Below are positions 15,319 through 22,567 of a stretch of DNA of 64,000 bases, in pieces. The position numbers and the translations under genes were made by a program. Origin of the DNA: Montanilutibacter psychrotolerans (lineage in GTDB: Bacteria; Pseudomonadota; Gammaproteobacteria; Xanthomonadales; Xanthomonadaceae). Numbering within the stretch: the first letter of the stretch is position 1; each line of letters opens with the position of its first letter. The notes beneath the pieces were generated by a model. The model was given only the letters and a program-made list of their open reading frames with translations. It was not told the origin of the DNA and searched no databases. The stretch covers positions 677,202-741,201 of the forward strand of contig NZ_RIBS01000002.1 in NCBI RefSeq assembly GCF_003719825.1, read 5' to 3'.

Positions 15319-15765
15319 ATGAAGTCTTTGAAGCTGCTTGTTGTTCTGATGTTGTTCGGTCACGTTGGTGCAGTTGGTGCACCGTCCAAGTCAGCCGCAC
15401 CAAGAGATGTTTGCAACTGCAAAGGCTATTCAGGCCCTGGCGGCCCGTGCTACGCGGGCCCCGGAGGCGCTGCTTACGACGGCCCGGGCGGGCCTGCTTA
15501 TCGCGGCCCGGGTGGTGCCTGCTATGCCGGTCCTGGCGGTCGTGAGTACAACGGCCCCGGTGGCGCTGTTTATGACGGTCCGGGCGGTCCGCGTTACAAC
15601 GGCCCTGGTGGGCCTAGGTATGACGGCCCGGGCGGCCCTGCTTATGACGCCCCCGGTGGCGCTGCCTACTCGGGGCCGGGCGGTGCCTGTTATGCGGGCC
15701 CTGGCGGCCCTTGTTATTCCGGCCCGGGCGGCACTGGAGAGCAATGTCCAGAGATCTGCGAGTAG
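15319..15765 (+). CDS. Cassette gene: secreted protein with thirteen Y-x-G-P-G-G octapeptide repeats
   Basis: The 148-residue protein has a signal peptide (KLLVVLMLFGHVGAVGA) and then, from residue 37 to 140, thirteen tandem octapeptides of the form Y-x-G-P-G-G-x-x, with one unit reading YDAPGGAA. Four of the units carry Cys at the last position (PC, AC, AC, PC), and Cys also occurs before (VCNCKG) and after (EQCPEICE) the array. GPGG repeats are known from elastic structural proteins such as flagelliform silk, and Cys could cross-link the chain. The likely site is the envelope or outside. GGAGA lies 8 bases before the ATG. The DNA is a 24-base tandem repeat. No function is known. Confidence 0.75.
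   Translation: MKSLKLLVVLMLFGHVGAVGAPSKSAAPRDVCNCKGYSGPGGPCYAGPGGAAYDGPGGPAYRGPGGACYAGPGGREYNGPGGAVYDGPGGPRYNGPGGPRYDGPGGPAYDAPGGAAYSGPGGACYAGPGGPCYSGPGGTGEQCPEICE
15427..15738 (+). repeat. 24-bp coding tandem repeat, 13 units
   Basis: Thirteen consecutive 24-base units encode the Y-x-G-P-G-G-x-x octapeptides. The units vary mainly at the second, seventh and eighth codons and at third positions (ggccc/ggtcc), so the array is not freshly duplicated. Slippage could change the copy number. Confidence 0.85.
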
Positions 15766-15849
15766 CGGATCTGCTTGTTGCCGCCAAACAAGTCATGGCA
15801 GGGCAGGGCGCCATGCAAGTGGGCAACCGGATTGTGTTCGGTGTGGCCG

Positions 15850-16167
15850 ATGGCGATGGCGGGGTGGAACAGCCGGAAGCTCTCAGTTGCAAAGCTTGCG
15901 GGCTGGCCACCACTAAAACATCCGCTTCAATCAGCCCTCTTTGGTTCAGTCTGCGGTCTTGTCAGCGCACAGACGCTGCTGTCACCGTGGGTCAATGACC
16001 TCCTCGCATTCTCCCTTCTAACGCCTGCCATCCTATTTCTGGCGACGTTATCCAGGGCGCGGCTTGGGCGTCAGAATGCCGCTAACAATTCATTCAAGCC
16101 GAACCCGCCTTGTTACTTGGTTCAAATGTGTCGTTGGTCCCGGTTCGTGCGTTGCGGGTCGGCCTAG
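15850..16167 (+). CDS. Cassette gene: possible small membrane protein
   Basis: This frame from ATG 15850 encodes about 105 residues with a hydrophobic double segment, LFGSVCGLVSAQTLLSP and LLAFSLLTPAILFLATL, and a tail (NNSFKPNPPC) that is read from attC 10, as seen in another cassette. The frame is open further upstream to TTG 15775. A competing frame from ATG 15744, which overlaps the repeat-protein gene, runs to TGA 15998. The membrane-protein reading is better supported by composition. It may share the cassette with the repeat protein, since no attC separates them. Confidence 0.45.
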   Translation: MAMAGWNSRKLSVAKLAGWPPLKHPLQSALFGSVCGLVSAQTLLSPWVNDLLAFSLLTPAILFLATLSRARLGRQNAANNSFKPNPPCYLVQMCRWSRFVRCGSA

Positions 16168-16181
16168 TTCAGGCGTTAGGC
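16080..16181 (+). repeat. attC site 10 (long form, about 102 bases)
   Basis: Left core cgctaac and right core gttaggc are canonical. The centre is longer than in the other sites, with the arms gccgaacccgcc and ggcgttgcgggtcggc type sequence separated by about 40 bases (ttgttacttggttcaaatgt and following). Long central loops are known for attC sites in other integrons, but it is unique in this array. Confidence 0.8.
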
Positions 16182-16216
16182 GTCTCAACTCATCCCCACC
16201 CATTTCCTTTGCACTT

Positions 16217-16654
16217 ATGCACATCGAAGAACGCGTTCAAATCGCAGTCCCGCCTGTCGTCATTGACCAAATTTGGAGCGAGGTCGATCAATGGCATCTT
16301 TGGGATCCAGACACGAAGAAGGCCCAACTCGGTGGGTCATTCGCAGTTGGAGCAAAGGGCCGGATAGTGCCCAGAAAAGGAATGGGAGTGCCAATGGTTG
16401 TCACGGAGCGAACCGAGGGTCGATCTTTCACAGTAGAGGGGTACATCCCCCTGTTCCGAATGCACTTCGAGCACACGGTCATTCCAATTGCGACTGGTTC
16501 TGAAGTAACTCATCGCGTGTGGTTCAGTGGTCTCCTTGCCTTCCTGTTCGGCCCAAACGTTGCCAAGCAAGTTCGTCAGGGGCTTCCTCGAACTATGCAG
16601 TCACTAAAAATCTATGCGGAGCAACGTCATGAGTGTCTAAAATGCGACGCCTGA
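16217..16654 (+). CDS. Cassette gene: SRPBCC/polyketide-cyclase-like protein
   Basis: The 145-residue protein has the pattern of the START/SRPBCC hydrophobic-pocket fold: an opening strand (HIEERVQIAVPP), a helix with VIDQIWSEVDQWHLWDP, and strands including VTERTEGRSFTVEG and SEVTHRVWFSG, closing with a helix (GLPRTMQSLKIYAEQ). Members bind lipids or other hydrophobic ligands; specificity cannot be read. The ATG lies 35 bases after attC 10, and the stop codon lies in the left core of attC 11. Confidence 0.7.
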   Translation: MHIEERVQIAVPPVVIDQIWSEVDQWHLWDPDTKKAQLGGSFAVGAKGRIVPRKGMGVPMVVTERTEGRSFTVEGYIPLFRMHFEHTVIPIATGSEVTHRVWFSGLLAFLFGPNVAKQVRQGLPRTMQSLKIYAEQRHECLKCDA

Positions 16655-16693
16655 CAATTCGTTCAAACCGGCGCCACCTAAACTACTAGCGGC
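16649..16693 (+). repeat. attC site 11 (degenerate or truncated)
   Basis: The left core gcctgac and attcgttcaaaccggcgcca match the left half of the consensus. The right half is short (cacctaaactactagcgg) and lacks a clear GTTRRRY core. It probably marks a decayed site. Confidence 0.55.
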
Positions 16694-16936
16694 ATGCCTT
16701 CATCGGAGATCCCATTGAACTGGAACAGACTTGTTCGACTGACCCACCGCTGGTTGTCCATCGTTTTCACTTTGACGGTCATTGCCAACTTTGTTGCTCG
16801 GGCGCAGACAGGGGGCGCAGAGCCGTCGCCTTGGATTACCTACTCGCCACTGCCACCACTCGCAGTCATGCTGCTTACGGGACTGTACTTGTTCGCGCTG
16901 CCCTACATTGCCAAGCAGCGCAGCAATGAGCCCTAA
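16694..16936 (+). CDS. Cassette gene: small two-helix membrane protein
   Basis: An 80-residue protein from ATG 16694. Two hydrophobic segments, WLSIVFTLTVIANFVA and LAVMLLTGLYLFALPYIA, flank a short Gly/Pro-rich loop. The N-terminus RLVRLTHRW is positively charged, suggesting it faces the cytoplasm. The stop codon overlaps the left core of attC 12. Similar short membrane proteins are a common class of integron cassette, but I cannot name a family. Confidence 0.65.
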   Translation: MPSSEIPLNWNRLVRLTHRWLSIVFTLTVIANFVARAQTGGAEPSPWITYSPLPPLAVMLLTGLYLFALPYIAKQRSNEP

Positions 16937-16990
16937 CAATTCATTCAAGCCGAAGCCGCTTAGCGGCTCGGCTTAATCCAGGCGTTAGGC
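16931..16990 (+). repeat. attC site 12 (last in the array)
   Basis: Canonical: left core ccctaac, arms gccgaagccgcttagcggct, right core gttaggc. The sequence after the right core is not another cassette but the 3' end of a truncated integrase on the opposite strand. Confidence 0.9.
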
Positions 16991-17236
16991 GCCCGCGCCG
17001 GTTATGCCTCGCTTGCCGCGCGCGTCGGCCAGGCTGGTATCGGGATAGGTGCCCAGCGACAGGCGCTTTTCCTTGCCGAGGTGGCGGTACTTCAAACGCC
17101 ACCACTTGCCCCCAGCCGGGGACACTTCCGGGTACAAGCCGCCGCCATCGAGAAGGCGCTGGGGCTTGTCGGTGGGCTTTACCTTGCGGATGGCTGCGTC
17201 GGTCAAGGCCTTTCGGGGCCAACTTCGCTGGCGCAT
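16985..17236 (-). pseudogene. N-terminal remnant of a P4-type tyrosine integrase
   Basis: The frame encodes about 83 residues matching the arm-type DNA-binding (DUF4102) domain of P4-family integrases: ALTDAAIRKVKPTDKPQRLL, DGGGLYPEVSPAGGKWWRLK and KRLSLGTYPDTSLADAR. Full proteins have about 400 residues, so the whole catalytic domain is missing. Similarity ends near base 17012, and the stop codon TAA is supplied by the right core of attC 12. The gene lies just downstream of ssrA in the same direction, as for islands that insert into the 3' end of tmRNA genes. It is inactive. Confidence 0.85.
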
Positions 17237-17302
17237 ATGCCCTTTGCCCCAACGATGCCCCCGGTTGCCTCGGATGGCATGGCACAGCATCGGACACAAA
17301 AA

Positions 17303-17350
17303 AGGCCGGAGCCCCTGCGGGTTCCGGCCTGATCTGTTTGCGGTACTGCG
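17303..17350 (-). terminator. ssrA: ssrA terminator and right copy of the 48-bp repeat
   Basis: Read on the minus strand, a ggccggaaccc / ggggctccggcc hairpin is followed by a run of six T residues, so it ends ssrA transcription. The 48-base block is repeated at 10992-11039 with two differences. It begins 5 bases past the 3' end of tmRNA. Confidence 0.85.
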
Positions 17351-17354
17351 TAAA

Positions 17355-17708
17355 TGGTGGAGGTGGGGGGAATTGAACCCCCGTCCGAAGGCACTCCATC
17401 CCCGGCACTACATGCTTAGCTCACCGTTGGATCTCGCCCCCGAACAGCACGGTGCGCAAAGCGCATCCGGGGGCCAGCCTGCTTTGGGTTAACCGGATGC
17501 TGACAGGCAGCCACTCCCGGCGATTCCGTGATGATGACCCTACGCTGCGAGCACGGACACAAGCAGTTTCGGGGCTTACGCCTTAAGCGGCGAGAGCGTA
17601 GTTGTCGTCGTTGGCAACTAGAGTTTTGCAGCTGGATTAACGAGGAAAGCTACCCCCTCGGCATGCGCCAAGCGACTTTGCAACCCCCGTCGAAGCCAGT
17701 GCACCCCC
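17355..17708 (-). ncRNA. ssrA: Transfer-messenger RNA (tmRNA), 10Sa RNA
   Basis: The 354-base RNA frees stalled ribosomes and tags the nascent peptide for proteolysis. The 5' end GGGGGTG pairs with CACCTCC before the 3' ACCA, forming the acceptor stem. The T-arm GGTTCAATTCC and the CTTCGACGGGGG segment near the 5' end are typical. The tag reading frame encodes ANDDNYALAA followed by TAA, ending in the LAA degron. Its protein partner gene smpB lies 2.4 kb away. The region beyond its 3' end carries an integrase remnant and the cassette island, showing it has served as an insertion target. Confidence 0.96.
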
Positions 17709-17736
17709 GGGGAACGTCTTGTTCGCTGACCACGCC

Positions 17737-17764
17737 AGTATAGGGACGTATCGCGCGGACTCAA
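17737..17764 (-). promoter_or_regulatory. ssrA: Probable sigma-70 promoter of ssrA
   Basis: On the minus strand a TTGAGT -35 element (17764-17759) and a TATACT -10 element (17742-17737) are 16 bases apart. The -10 ends 28 bases before the mature 5' end, which leaves a short leader that would be removed by RNase P. Confidence 0.7.
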
Positions 17765-17824
17765 GCCCGCCGTGCGCGACGGTTCATGGCACCGCATCGC
17801 CACGGTGGCGAGTATCCTGCGTCA

Positions 17825-19999
17825 ATGTCGCCTGACGAGCCGATTGACCCAACTTCATCTGCCGGAGACCGCGGCTCGTGGCGTGGCCATGTGCTCGCGC
17901 TGGCCGTGCTGGTGGGCACCGTGATGCTGGTACTGGCGCTGTGGCGAAACGCCTATGACCGCGAGCTGGTCGCAGCGCAGGCGGAGTTCGTGGTCTCCAG
18001 CCAGGATATCGCCGGCCGCCTGCAGCAGCGGATGCTCAATTGCGAACTGGTGGCTCGCGGCGGCGGCTCGCTGTTTGCTTCGCTGGCAAGGCCAACGCCG
18101 ACGCAATGGCGTGCTTACGCCACCAACATGCAGATCGAGCTGCGCTTTCCCGGAATGGTCGGCCTGGGCTTCGCCGCATATGTGCCGCAATCCCGCCTGG
18201 CCGGCGTGCAGTTGGACTGGCGCGATTCCGGCTACGGCATGCTGGAAGTCTGGCCGCGCGGGCTTCGCCCCGTGTACGGACCCATCCTCTACCTGGAGCC
18301 GCGAACGTCGGGGAACGCCGCGGTGATCGGCTACGACATGTACGCCGAGCCTGCACGACGCGCGGCCATGGAAGCGGCGATGGAAACCGGGACGGCGCGC
18401 CTCACCGCGCCGGTGGGCCTGGTCCAGAACGCTGCCTCAGCGCCCCCGGCGCTGCTGCTGTACGTGCCGATCTACCGTGCCGGCGACCTCCCGATGACCG
18501 TGGCGGCGCGGCGCGAATCGATGCAGGGGTGGGTGTACGTGCCCGTGCAGATGACGCCCTTCGTCCGGATGGCCTTGCGCGGTATCCACCAGGCCCCGGT
18601 GTTCCGCATCACCGACGTCACCGATGGCGTGACGATGCCCGTGTACGAGACGAGCGGGGCGCGACGGAGCGAGTCCCCGGCGTTCTTCCATCACGAGGTC
18701 ATCGAGATGTACGGGCGCCGCTGGCGGATGGATTTCGCCTCGCCACCTCTCGATCGCGCCGCACCGCGCCTGCGGTCGCTGCAGAACACACTTGCCTTGG
18801 GACTGTTCGCGGCGCTGTTGATGTATGCCATCGCCTGGGTGCTTGCGCGCACCGAGGCGCGCGCGCTCGCGATCGCCACGCGACTCACGGAGGACTACCG
18901 TCGCAGCGAGCTGCGCTTCCGCACGGCGATGCAGTACTCGGCCATCGGCAAGGCCCTGCTCGACGGTGACGGGTGCATCGTCGAGGCCAACCAGGCATTG
19001 GGCGCGATCGTCGCCGTGTCGCCCTCGGCGCTGGTGGGGGTTCCCTTCGAGACCTTGTTCGAGCACGGCGATGGCGACAACGTCAGCGGCGAAACCGATG
19101 AGAACGGCGTGCATCGAACCACGCGCCGGCTGCATCGCGGTGGGGGCGAGCCGCGGGACGCGCATCTGACCTACGCACCGTTGCCAGGCAACATTGGCCA
19201 GGACATCGCCGGTCTGGTGCAGGTCGAAGATGTCACCGAGCGATTGCGTGCGGAGGCTCGCGTGCACTCGCTCAATCGCACGCTGGAGGCGCGCGTGGCG
19301 CTACGCACGCGCGAGTTGAGCCTGGCCAATTACGAGCTTGAAACGTTCGCCTACAGCGTGTCACACGACCTGCGGGCGCCGCTGCGCGCGATCGACGGCT
19401 TCAGCCGGGTGCTGGCCGAACGCTACGCCGACCGGATCGACGAGGACGGGCGCGGCTACCTTGGCCGTGTGCGACGTGCGGCGGCGCGCATGGGCGAGCT
19501 GATCGACGCGCTGCTGCAGATGACGCGGGTGTCGCGCAGCGACGTCAAGCCGGTGTCCATCGACATGAGCCGTCTCGCGGAGGAAGTTGTCGACGAGCTT
19601 CGTGCAGGCGATCCGCAGCACCAGCCGCAGGTCGTCATTGCGCCGGGAATGGGAGTGGATGGCGACGCCGTGCTGCTGAGGAACCTGCTCGGCAACCTGC
19701 TCGGCAACGCCTGGAAGTTCACGCGTGGGCGGTCCGACGCGCGCATCGAGTTCGGCCGGCAGCAGGTCGCTGGCGGGTGGGAGTTCTTCGTGCGCGACAA
19801 CGGCGCGGGCTTCGACCAGGTGTTCGTCGACAAGCTGTTCCGCCCATTCCAGCGCCTGCACGGCGAAGAGGAGTTCACCGGTCACGGCATCGGCCTGGCG
19901 ACGGTCAAGCGGATCGTCGAGCGGCACGGCGGCACGATCCGCGCCGTGGGGCAGGTGGGCGAGGGGGCCGCGTTCTATTTCGTGCTGCCGACAGGCTGA
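17825..19999 (+). CDS. CHASE-domain hybrid-less sensor histidine kinase with PAS domain
   Basis: A 724-residue inner-membrane kinase. TM1 lies at residues of about 17-37 (GHVLALAVLVGTVMLVLALW); a periplasmic CHASE sensor domain follows to about residue 315 with PGMVGLGFAAYVP; TM2 lies near residue 325-345 (LALGLFAALLMYAIAWVL). A PAS domain follows, then HisKA with the phospho-acceptor His in YSVSHDLRAPLRA, and HATPase boxes NLLGNAWKF, DNGAGFD and GHGIGLA. No response regulator is encoded next to it. The signal is unknown; CHASE domains bind small extracellular molecules. The start at 17825 is chosen over an upstream in-frame ATG because the latter overlaps the ssrA promoter region. Confidence 0.85.
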   Translation: MSPDEPIDPTSSAGDRGSWRGHVLALAVLVGTVMLVLALWRNAYDRELVAAQAEFVVSSQDIAGRLQQRMLNCELVARGGGSLFASLARPTPTQWRAYATNMQIELRFPGMVGLGFAAYVPQSRLAGVQLDWRDSGYGMLEVWPRGLRPVYGPILYLEPRTSGNAAVIGYDMYAEPARRAAMEAAMETGTARLTAPVGLVQNAASAPPALLLYVPIYRAGDLPMTVAARRESMQGWVYVPVQMTPFVRMALRGIHQAPVFRITDVTDGVTMPVYETSGARRSESPAFFHHEVIEMYGRRWRMDFASPPLDRAAPRLRSLQNTLALGLFAALLMYAIAWVLARTEARALAIATRLTEDYRRSELRFRTAMQYSAIGKALLDGDGCIVEANQALGAIVAVSPSALVGVPFETLFEHGDGDNVSGETDENGVHRTTRRLHRGGGEPRDAHLTYAPLPGNIGQDIAGLVQVEDVTERLRAEARVHSLNRTLEARVALRTRELSLANYELETFAYSVSHDLRAPLRAIDGFSRVLAERYADRIDEDGRGYLGRVRRAAARMGELIDALLQMTRVSRSDVKPVSIDMSRLAEEVVDELRAGDPQHQPQVVIAPGMGVDGDAVLLRNLLGNLLGNAWKFTRGRSDARIEFGRQQVAGGWEFFVRDNGAGFDQVFVDKLFRPFQRLHGEEEFTGHGIGLATVKRIVERHGGTIRAVGQVGEGAAFYFVLPTG

Positions 20000-20061
20000 T
20001 GGGCGCGTCGGCCGGGCAGGAGCTGCGTGTGAGCCGCGCCTAGCGCGCGGCTCGTCGGCGA

Positions 20062-20586
20062 TTACGAGTCCTTGTTGTGCTTGCGCATCACGCGCTGCTT
20101 CTCGCGCGCCCAATCGCGATCCTTGCTGGCCTGACGCTTGTCGTGGGCCTGCTTGCCCTTGGCCAGCGCGATCTCGGCCTTGACCTTGTTGCCCTTCCAG
20201 TACATCGACGTGAGCACCACCGTGTAACCGTCGCGCTGGATGCGGCCGATCAGGTTGTCGATCTCGTTGCGGTGCATCAGCATCTTGCGGGCGCGGCGCT
20301 CTTCCGGGACCACGTGGGTGGATGCCGAGATCAGCGGGGTGATCTGGGCGCCGTACAGGAACATCTCGCCTTCGCGGATCATCGCGTAGCTTTCGGTGAT
20401 GTTGGCGCGCCCGGCTCGGATCGCCTTGAGCTCCCAGCCCTGCAGCGCGAGGCCGGCTTCGAAGCACTCCTCGAGGTGATAGTCGTGGCGCGCGCGCTTG
20501 TTGAGCGCGATCGTGCCGCCGCCGGCCTTTCCTTTATCCTTGCCGGACTTGCCGCTCGTGCTTTTTGTCGGAATACCCTTAGCCAT
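20062..20586 (-). CDS. smpB: SsrA-binding protein SmpB
   Basis: SmpB binds tmRNA and places it in the A site of stalled ribosomes. The 174-residue protein has the expected core: [34 protein letters not shown] and the basic C-terminal tail [19 protein letters not shown], which inserts into the mRNA channel. It has a Lys/Gly-rich N-terminal extension of about 25 residues ([17 protein letters not shown]). It is divergent from ratA, 41 bases away, an arrangement conserved in gammaproteobacteria. Confidence 0.97.
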   Translation of the reverse strand: MAKGIPTKSTSGKSGKDKGKAGGGTIALNKRARHDYHLEECFEAGLALQGWELKAIRAGRANITESYAMIREGEMFLYGAQITPLISASTHVVPEERRARKMLMHRNEIDNLIGRIQRDGYTVVLTSMYWKGNKVKAEIALAKGKQAHDKRQASKDRDWAREKQRVMRKHNKDS

Positions 20587-20627
20587 TCCGCCATTGTCCC
20601 CGATGATGGCCCCGCTGCGATACCTCC

Positions 20628-21062
20628 ATGCCAAGCATTCGTCGATCCGCCCTTGTCGAGCACTCCGCCGCGCGCATGTTCGCGTTGGTCAACAACGTCG
20701 CCGCCTATCCCCGCCGGTTTGACTGGTGCGATACCGCGCACGTGCTGGAGTCGAACGAGCAACGCATGGTCGCGCGCCTGGACCTGGGCCTGGGTGCGCT
20801 GCGGACCTGGTTCACCACCGAGAACACGCTGGCGCCGCCGCACCACATCACGCTGAAGCTGGTCGATGGGCCGTTCCGCAGCCTGGGCGGGCGGTGGGAG
20901 TTCCACGCGCTCGACGAGTCGGCGTGCAAGGTCACGCTGACACTGGAGTTCGAGCCGAGCGTCAAACTGCTCGGACCGGCGATGGCGATCGGCTTCCAGA
21001 GCCTGGCCGACCGGATGGTCGATGACTTCGTCCGCGTCGCCGACAGCGGCGAGGACGCCTGA
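20628..21062 (+). CDS. ratA: RatA-family protein (SRPBCC, COQ10-like)
   Basis: A 144-residue START-fold protein related to mitochondrial COQ10 and E. coli RatA (YfjG). Recognisable segments are [20 protein letters not shown] at the start, [10 protein letters not shown], and the closing helix. The fold carries hydrophobic ligands; a ubiquinone-chaperone role is probable for the family, while the reported ribosome-association toxin activity of RatA is less certain. It is followed 8 bases later by rnfH, and it is divergent from smpB, the standard gene set. Confidence 0.9.
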   Translation: MPSIRRSALVEHSAARMFALVNNVAAYPRRFDWCDTAHVLESNEQRMVARLDLGLGALRTWFTTENTLAPPHHITLKLVDGPFRSLGGRWEFHALDESACKVTLTLEFEPSVKLLGPAMAIGFQSLADRMVDDFVRVADSGEDA

Positions 21063-21070
21063 GGCCCGCG

Positions 21071-21346
21071 GTGAAAGTGGAACTCATCAAGGCCTGGCCC
21101 CAGCGCTTCGAGTCGCTGTGGGTCGAGCTTGTCGAGGGCGGCAATGTCGGCGATGCGCTCGATCGCGCGGCCAGTGAACGGCCTGGATTCGCAGCCGCCG
21201 ATGATGCCTGTGCGGTGTTCGGCGAGCGTGCATCGCGCACCACGGTGCTGCACGACGGCGATCGCATCGAACTCCTGCGACCGTTGACCATCGATCCCAA
21301 GCAGGCGCGCCGCCGGCGCGCGCAGCAGGGCACGCGTCCGCGTTGA
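21071..21346 (+). CDS. rnfH: RnfH-family ubiquitin-like protein (RatB)
   Basis: A 91-residue beta-grasp protein with the KVELIKAWPQRFESL opening strand and the conserved end DGDRIELLRPLTIDPKQARR. The start is GTG 21071, 8 bases after ratA, so the two are probably cotranscribed. The biochemical role of the family is not known. The length fits the family. Confidence 0.9.
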   Translation: MKVELIKAWPQRFESLWVELVEGGNVGDALDRAASERPGFAAADDACAVFGERASRTTVLHDGDRIELLRPLTIDPKQARRRRAQQGTRPR

Positions 21347-21449
21347 ACGCGGCTGGGCGATCGGGCGAGCGAGGCGTTGCGTGGGCCCGCGCGTGGGGGC
21401 CCTGCGGAGAATTCGCTGACGGGGGTAGGGCGCCCGCAGCCGGAGCGGC

Positions 21450-21848
21450 TCAGCGGCCGCCGCGGCCCTTGGTCTTGTCCTTGGCCAGGTTGCGACCGAA
21501 CTGGCGCACCGAGCTGTCGGCGATTTCCTTGTCCTGCTCGGGGAAGTAGTCGCCTTCCCAACGGCTCAGGGTGTCACCGTCGAAGTACAGGGTGAGGTTC
21601 TTGACCTCGGTGTGCGCCAGGCGACCGGTGCGCTGACTGGACGTGTAGTCCCACCGATTGGGGTGGTTCGGATCGGCGATGGACGGTGTGCCGAGCAGCA
21701 ACAGCACCTGCTGCTTGGCCATGCCCGCCTGCAACTGGTCGACCGAAGTCTTCTCGAGCAGGTTGCCCTGGTAGATCGGCTGACGGTAGACCACGCCGCA
21801 ACCGGCAGTGAGCAGGGCGACGGAGAGGACGAGCACGAGCTTTCGCAT
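21450..21848 (-). CDS. bamE: Outer membrane assembly lipoprotein BamE (SmpA/OmlA)
   Basis: BamE is a lipoprotein of the BAM complex that inserts beta-barrels in the outer membrane. The 132-residue precursor has a signal peptide with lipobox LTAGC (Cys17), followed by the SmpA/OmlA core: VYRQPIYQGNLLEK, GMAKQQVLLLLGTPSIADP and NLTLYFDGDTLSRWEGDYFP. The C-terminal tail is Lys/Arg-rich. It is divergent from fur, with which it shares the intergenic region; the same pairing is seen in other gammaproteobacteria. Confidence 0.95.
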   Translation of the reverse strand: MRKLVLVLSVALLTAGCGVVYRQPIYQGNLLEKTSVDQLQAGMAKQQVLLLLGTPSIADPNHPNRWDYTSSQRTGRLAHTEVKNLTLYFDGDTLSRWEGDYFPEQDKEIADSSVRQFGRNLAKDKTKGRGGR

Positions 21849-22026
21849 CTGGTTTTCGCGGCAGTCGGATATCGGACCGATGATACACTGAAGCCGCAGC
21901 CAATCGCCCCGGAGCCCTTCGCGTTCATTCGCGAGTCGGATGCACCGTCGAGCCGGCCGGCTGCCAGGGGCCCACAGCCGGCCGCCCAACTTCATTCCGA
22001 ACCCACACATCGCCCACGGAGCCGAG

Positions 22027-22428
22027 ATGGAATCGCAGGATTTGCGCAATGTCGGACTCAAGGTCACCCATCCGCGCATGCGGGTGCTGCAGCTGCTCGA
22101 GCAGGCCAAGCCGCGGCACATGACCGCCGAGGACATCTACCGCCTGCTGCTGGATCAGGGTGAGGACATCGGCCTGGCCACGGTCTATCGCGTGCTGACG
22201 CAGTTCGAAGCCGCAGGCCTGGTACTCAAGCACAACTTCGAGGCCGGGCAGTCGGTCTACGAGCTCGACCGTGGCGAGCACCACGATCACATGGTCGATA
22301 TCGACACCGGCAAGATCATCGAGTTCGAAAGCGACGAGATCGAACGGCTGCAGAGCCGCATCGCTGCCGAGCACGGCTACGAGATCGAGGCGCACTCGCT
22401 GGTCCTGTACGTCCGTCGCAAGCGCTGA
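22027..22428 (+). CDS. fur: Ferric uptake regulator Fur
   Basis: A 133-residue iron-responsive repressor. The winged helix spans the first 80 residues (KVTHPRMRVLQLLEQAK, HMTAEDIYRLLLDQGEDIGL, ATVYRVLTQFEAAGLV), followed by the metal site HHDHMVD and the dimerisation domain. The CxxC zinc motif of many Fur proteins is absent: the equivalent stretch reads DIDTGK. To my knowledge this is normal in this family. The ATG at 22027 follows a weak GGAG; the region between bamE and fur probably holds both promoters. Confidence 0.95.
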   Translation: MESQDLRNVGLKVTHPRMRVLQLLEQAKPRHMTAEDIYRLLLDQGEDIGLATVYRVLTQFEAAGLVLKHNFEAGQSVYELDRGEHHDHMVDIDTGKIIEFESDEIERLQSRIAAEHGYEIEAHSLVLYVRRKR

Positions 22429-22567
22429 GCCCGGAGCACCTGCCGAGCGCGCCTGCCGCGCGCCTCGGCGACGCGGCGATGCCGGGCCGGGTGTCGCGTC
22501 GACATCCGAGCCCGTGTCCATTGCGAAGCGACACGCGACGACACCGCCGCGATGACGCCCCGTGGCA

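Larger units (their letters stand above)
11430..16990 (+). mobile_element. Integron cassette array without integrase (CALIN-type attC cluster)
   Basis: About twelve related imperfect palindromes of roughly 45-100 bases separate small genes that all read on the + strand. Each site has an RYYYAAC-like left core (best cases gcctaac, acctaac), the inner pair attcattcaagccgaagcc / ggctcggcttaattcaggc, and a GTTRRRY-like right core (gttaggc). These are the defining parts of integron attC sites. The cassettes are AT-richer than the flanks and mostly encode unknown, secreted or membrane proteins. No intI gene or attI lies within the window on either side. The array lies between the two 48-bp repeats and ends against an integrase remnant. 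Confidence 0.9.

Noticed and set aside
15427..15738. 24-base tandem repeat, considered as CRISPR or non-coding satellite
   Set aside because: Units are contiguous without spacers and keep an open frame encoding Y-x-G-P-G-G octapeptides after a signal peptide.
15711..15998. Open frame overlapping the end of the repeat-protein gene (TTG 15711 or ATG 15744)
   Set aside because: It conflicts with a better membrane-protein frame, has no ribosome site and its N-terminal part reads the repeat DNA out of frame; left only as a remark.
11430..16990. Regularly spaced similar palindromes, considered as a CRISPR array
   Set aside because: Repeats are 45-100 bases with 90-600-base gene-containing spacers and integron core sites; no cas genes are present.
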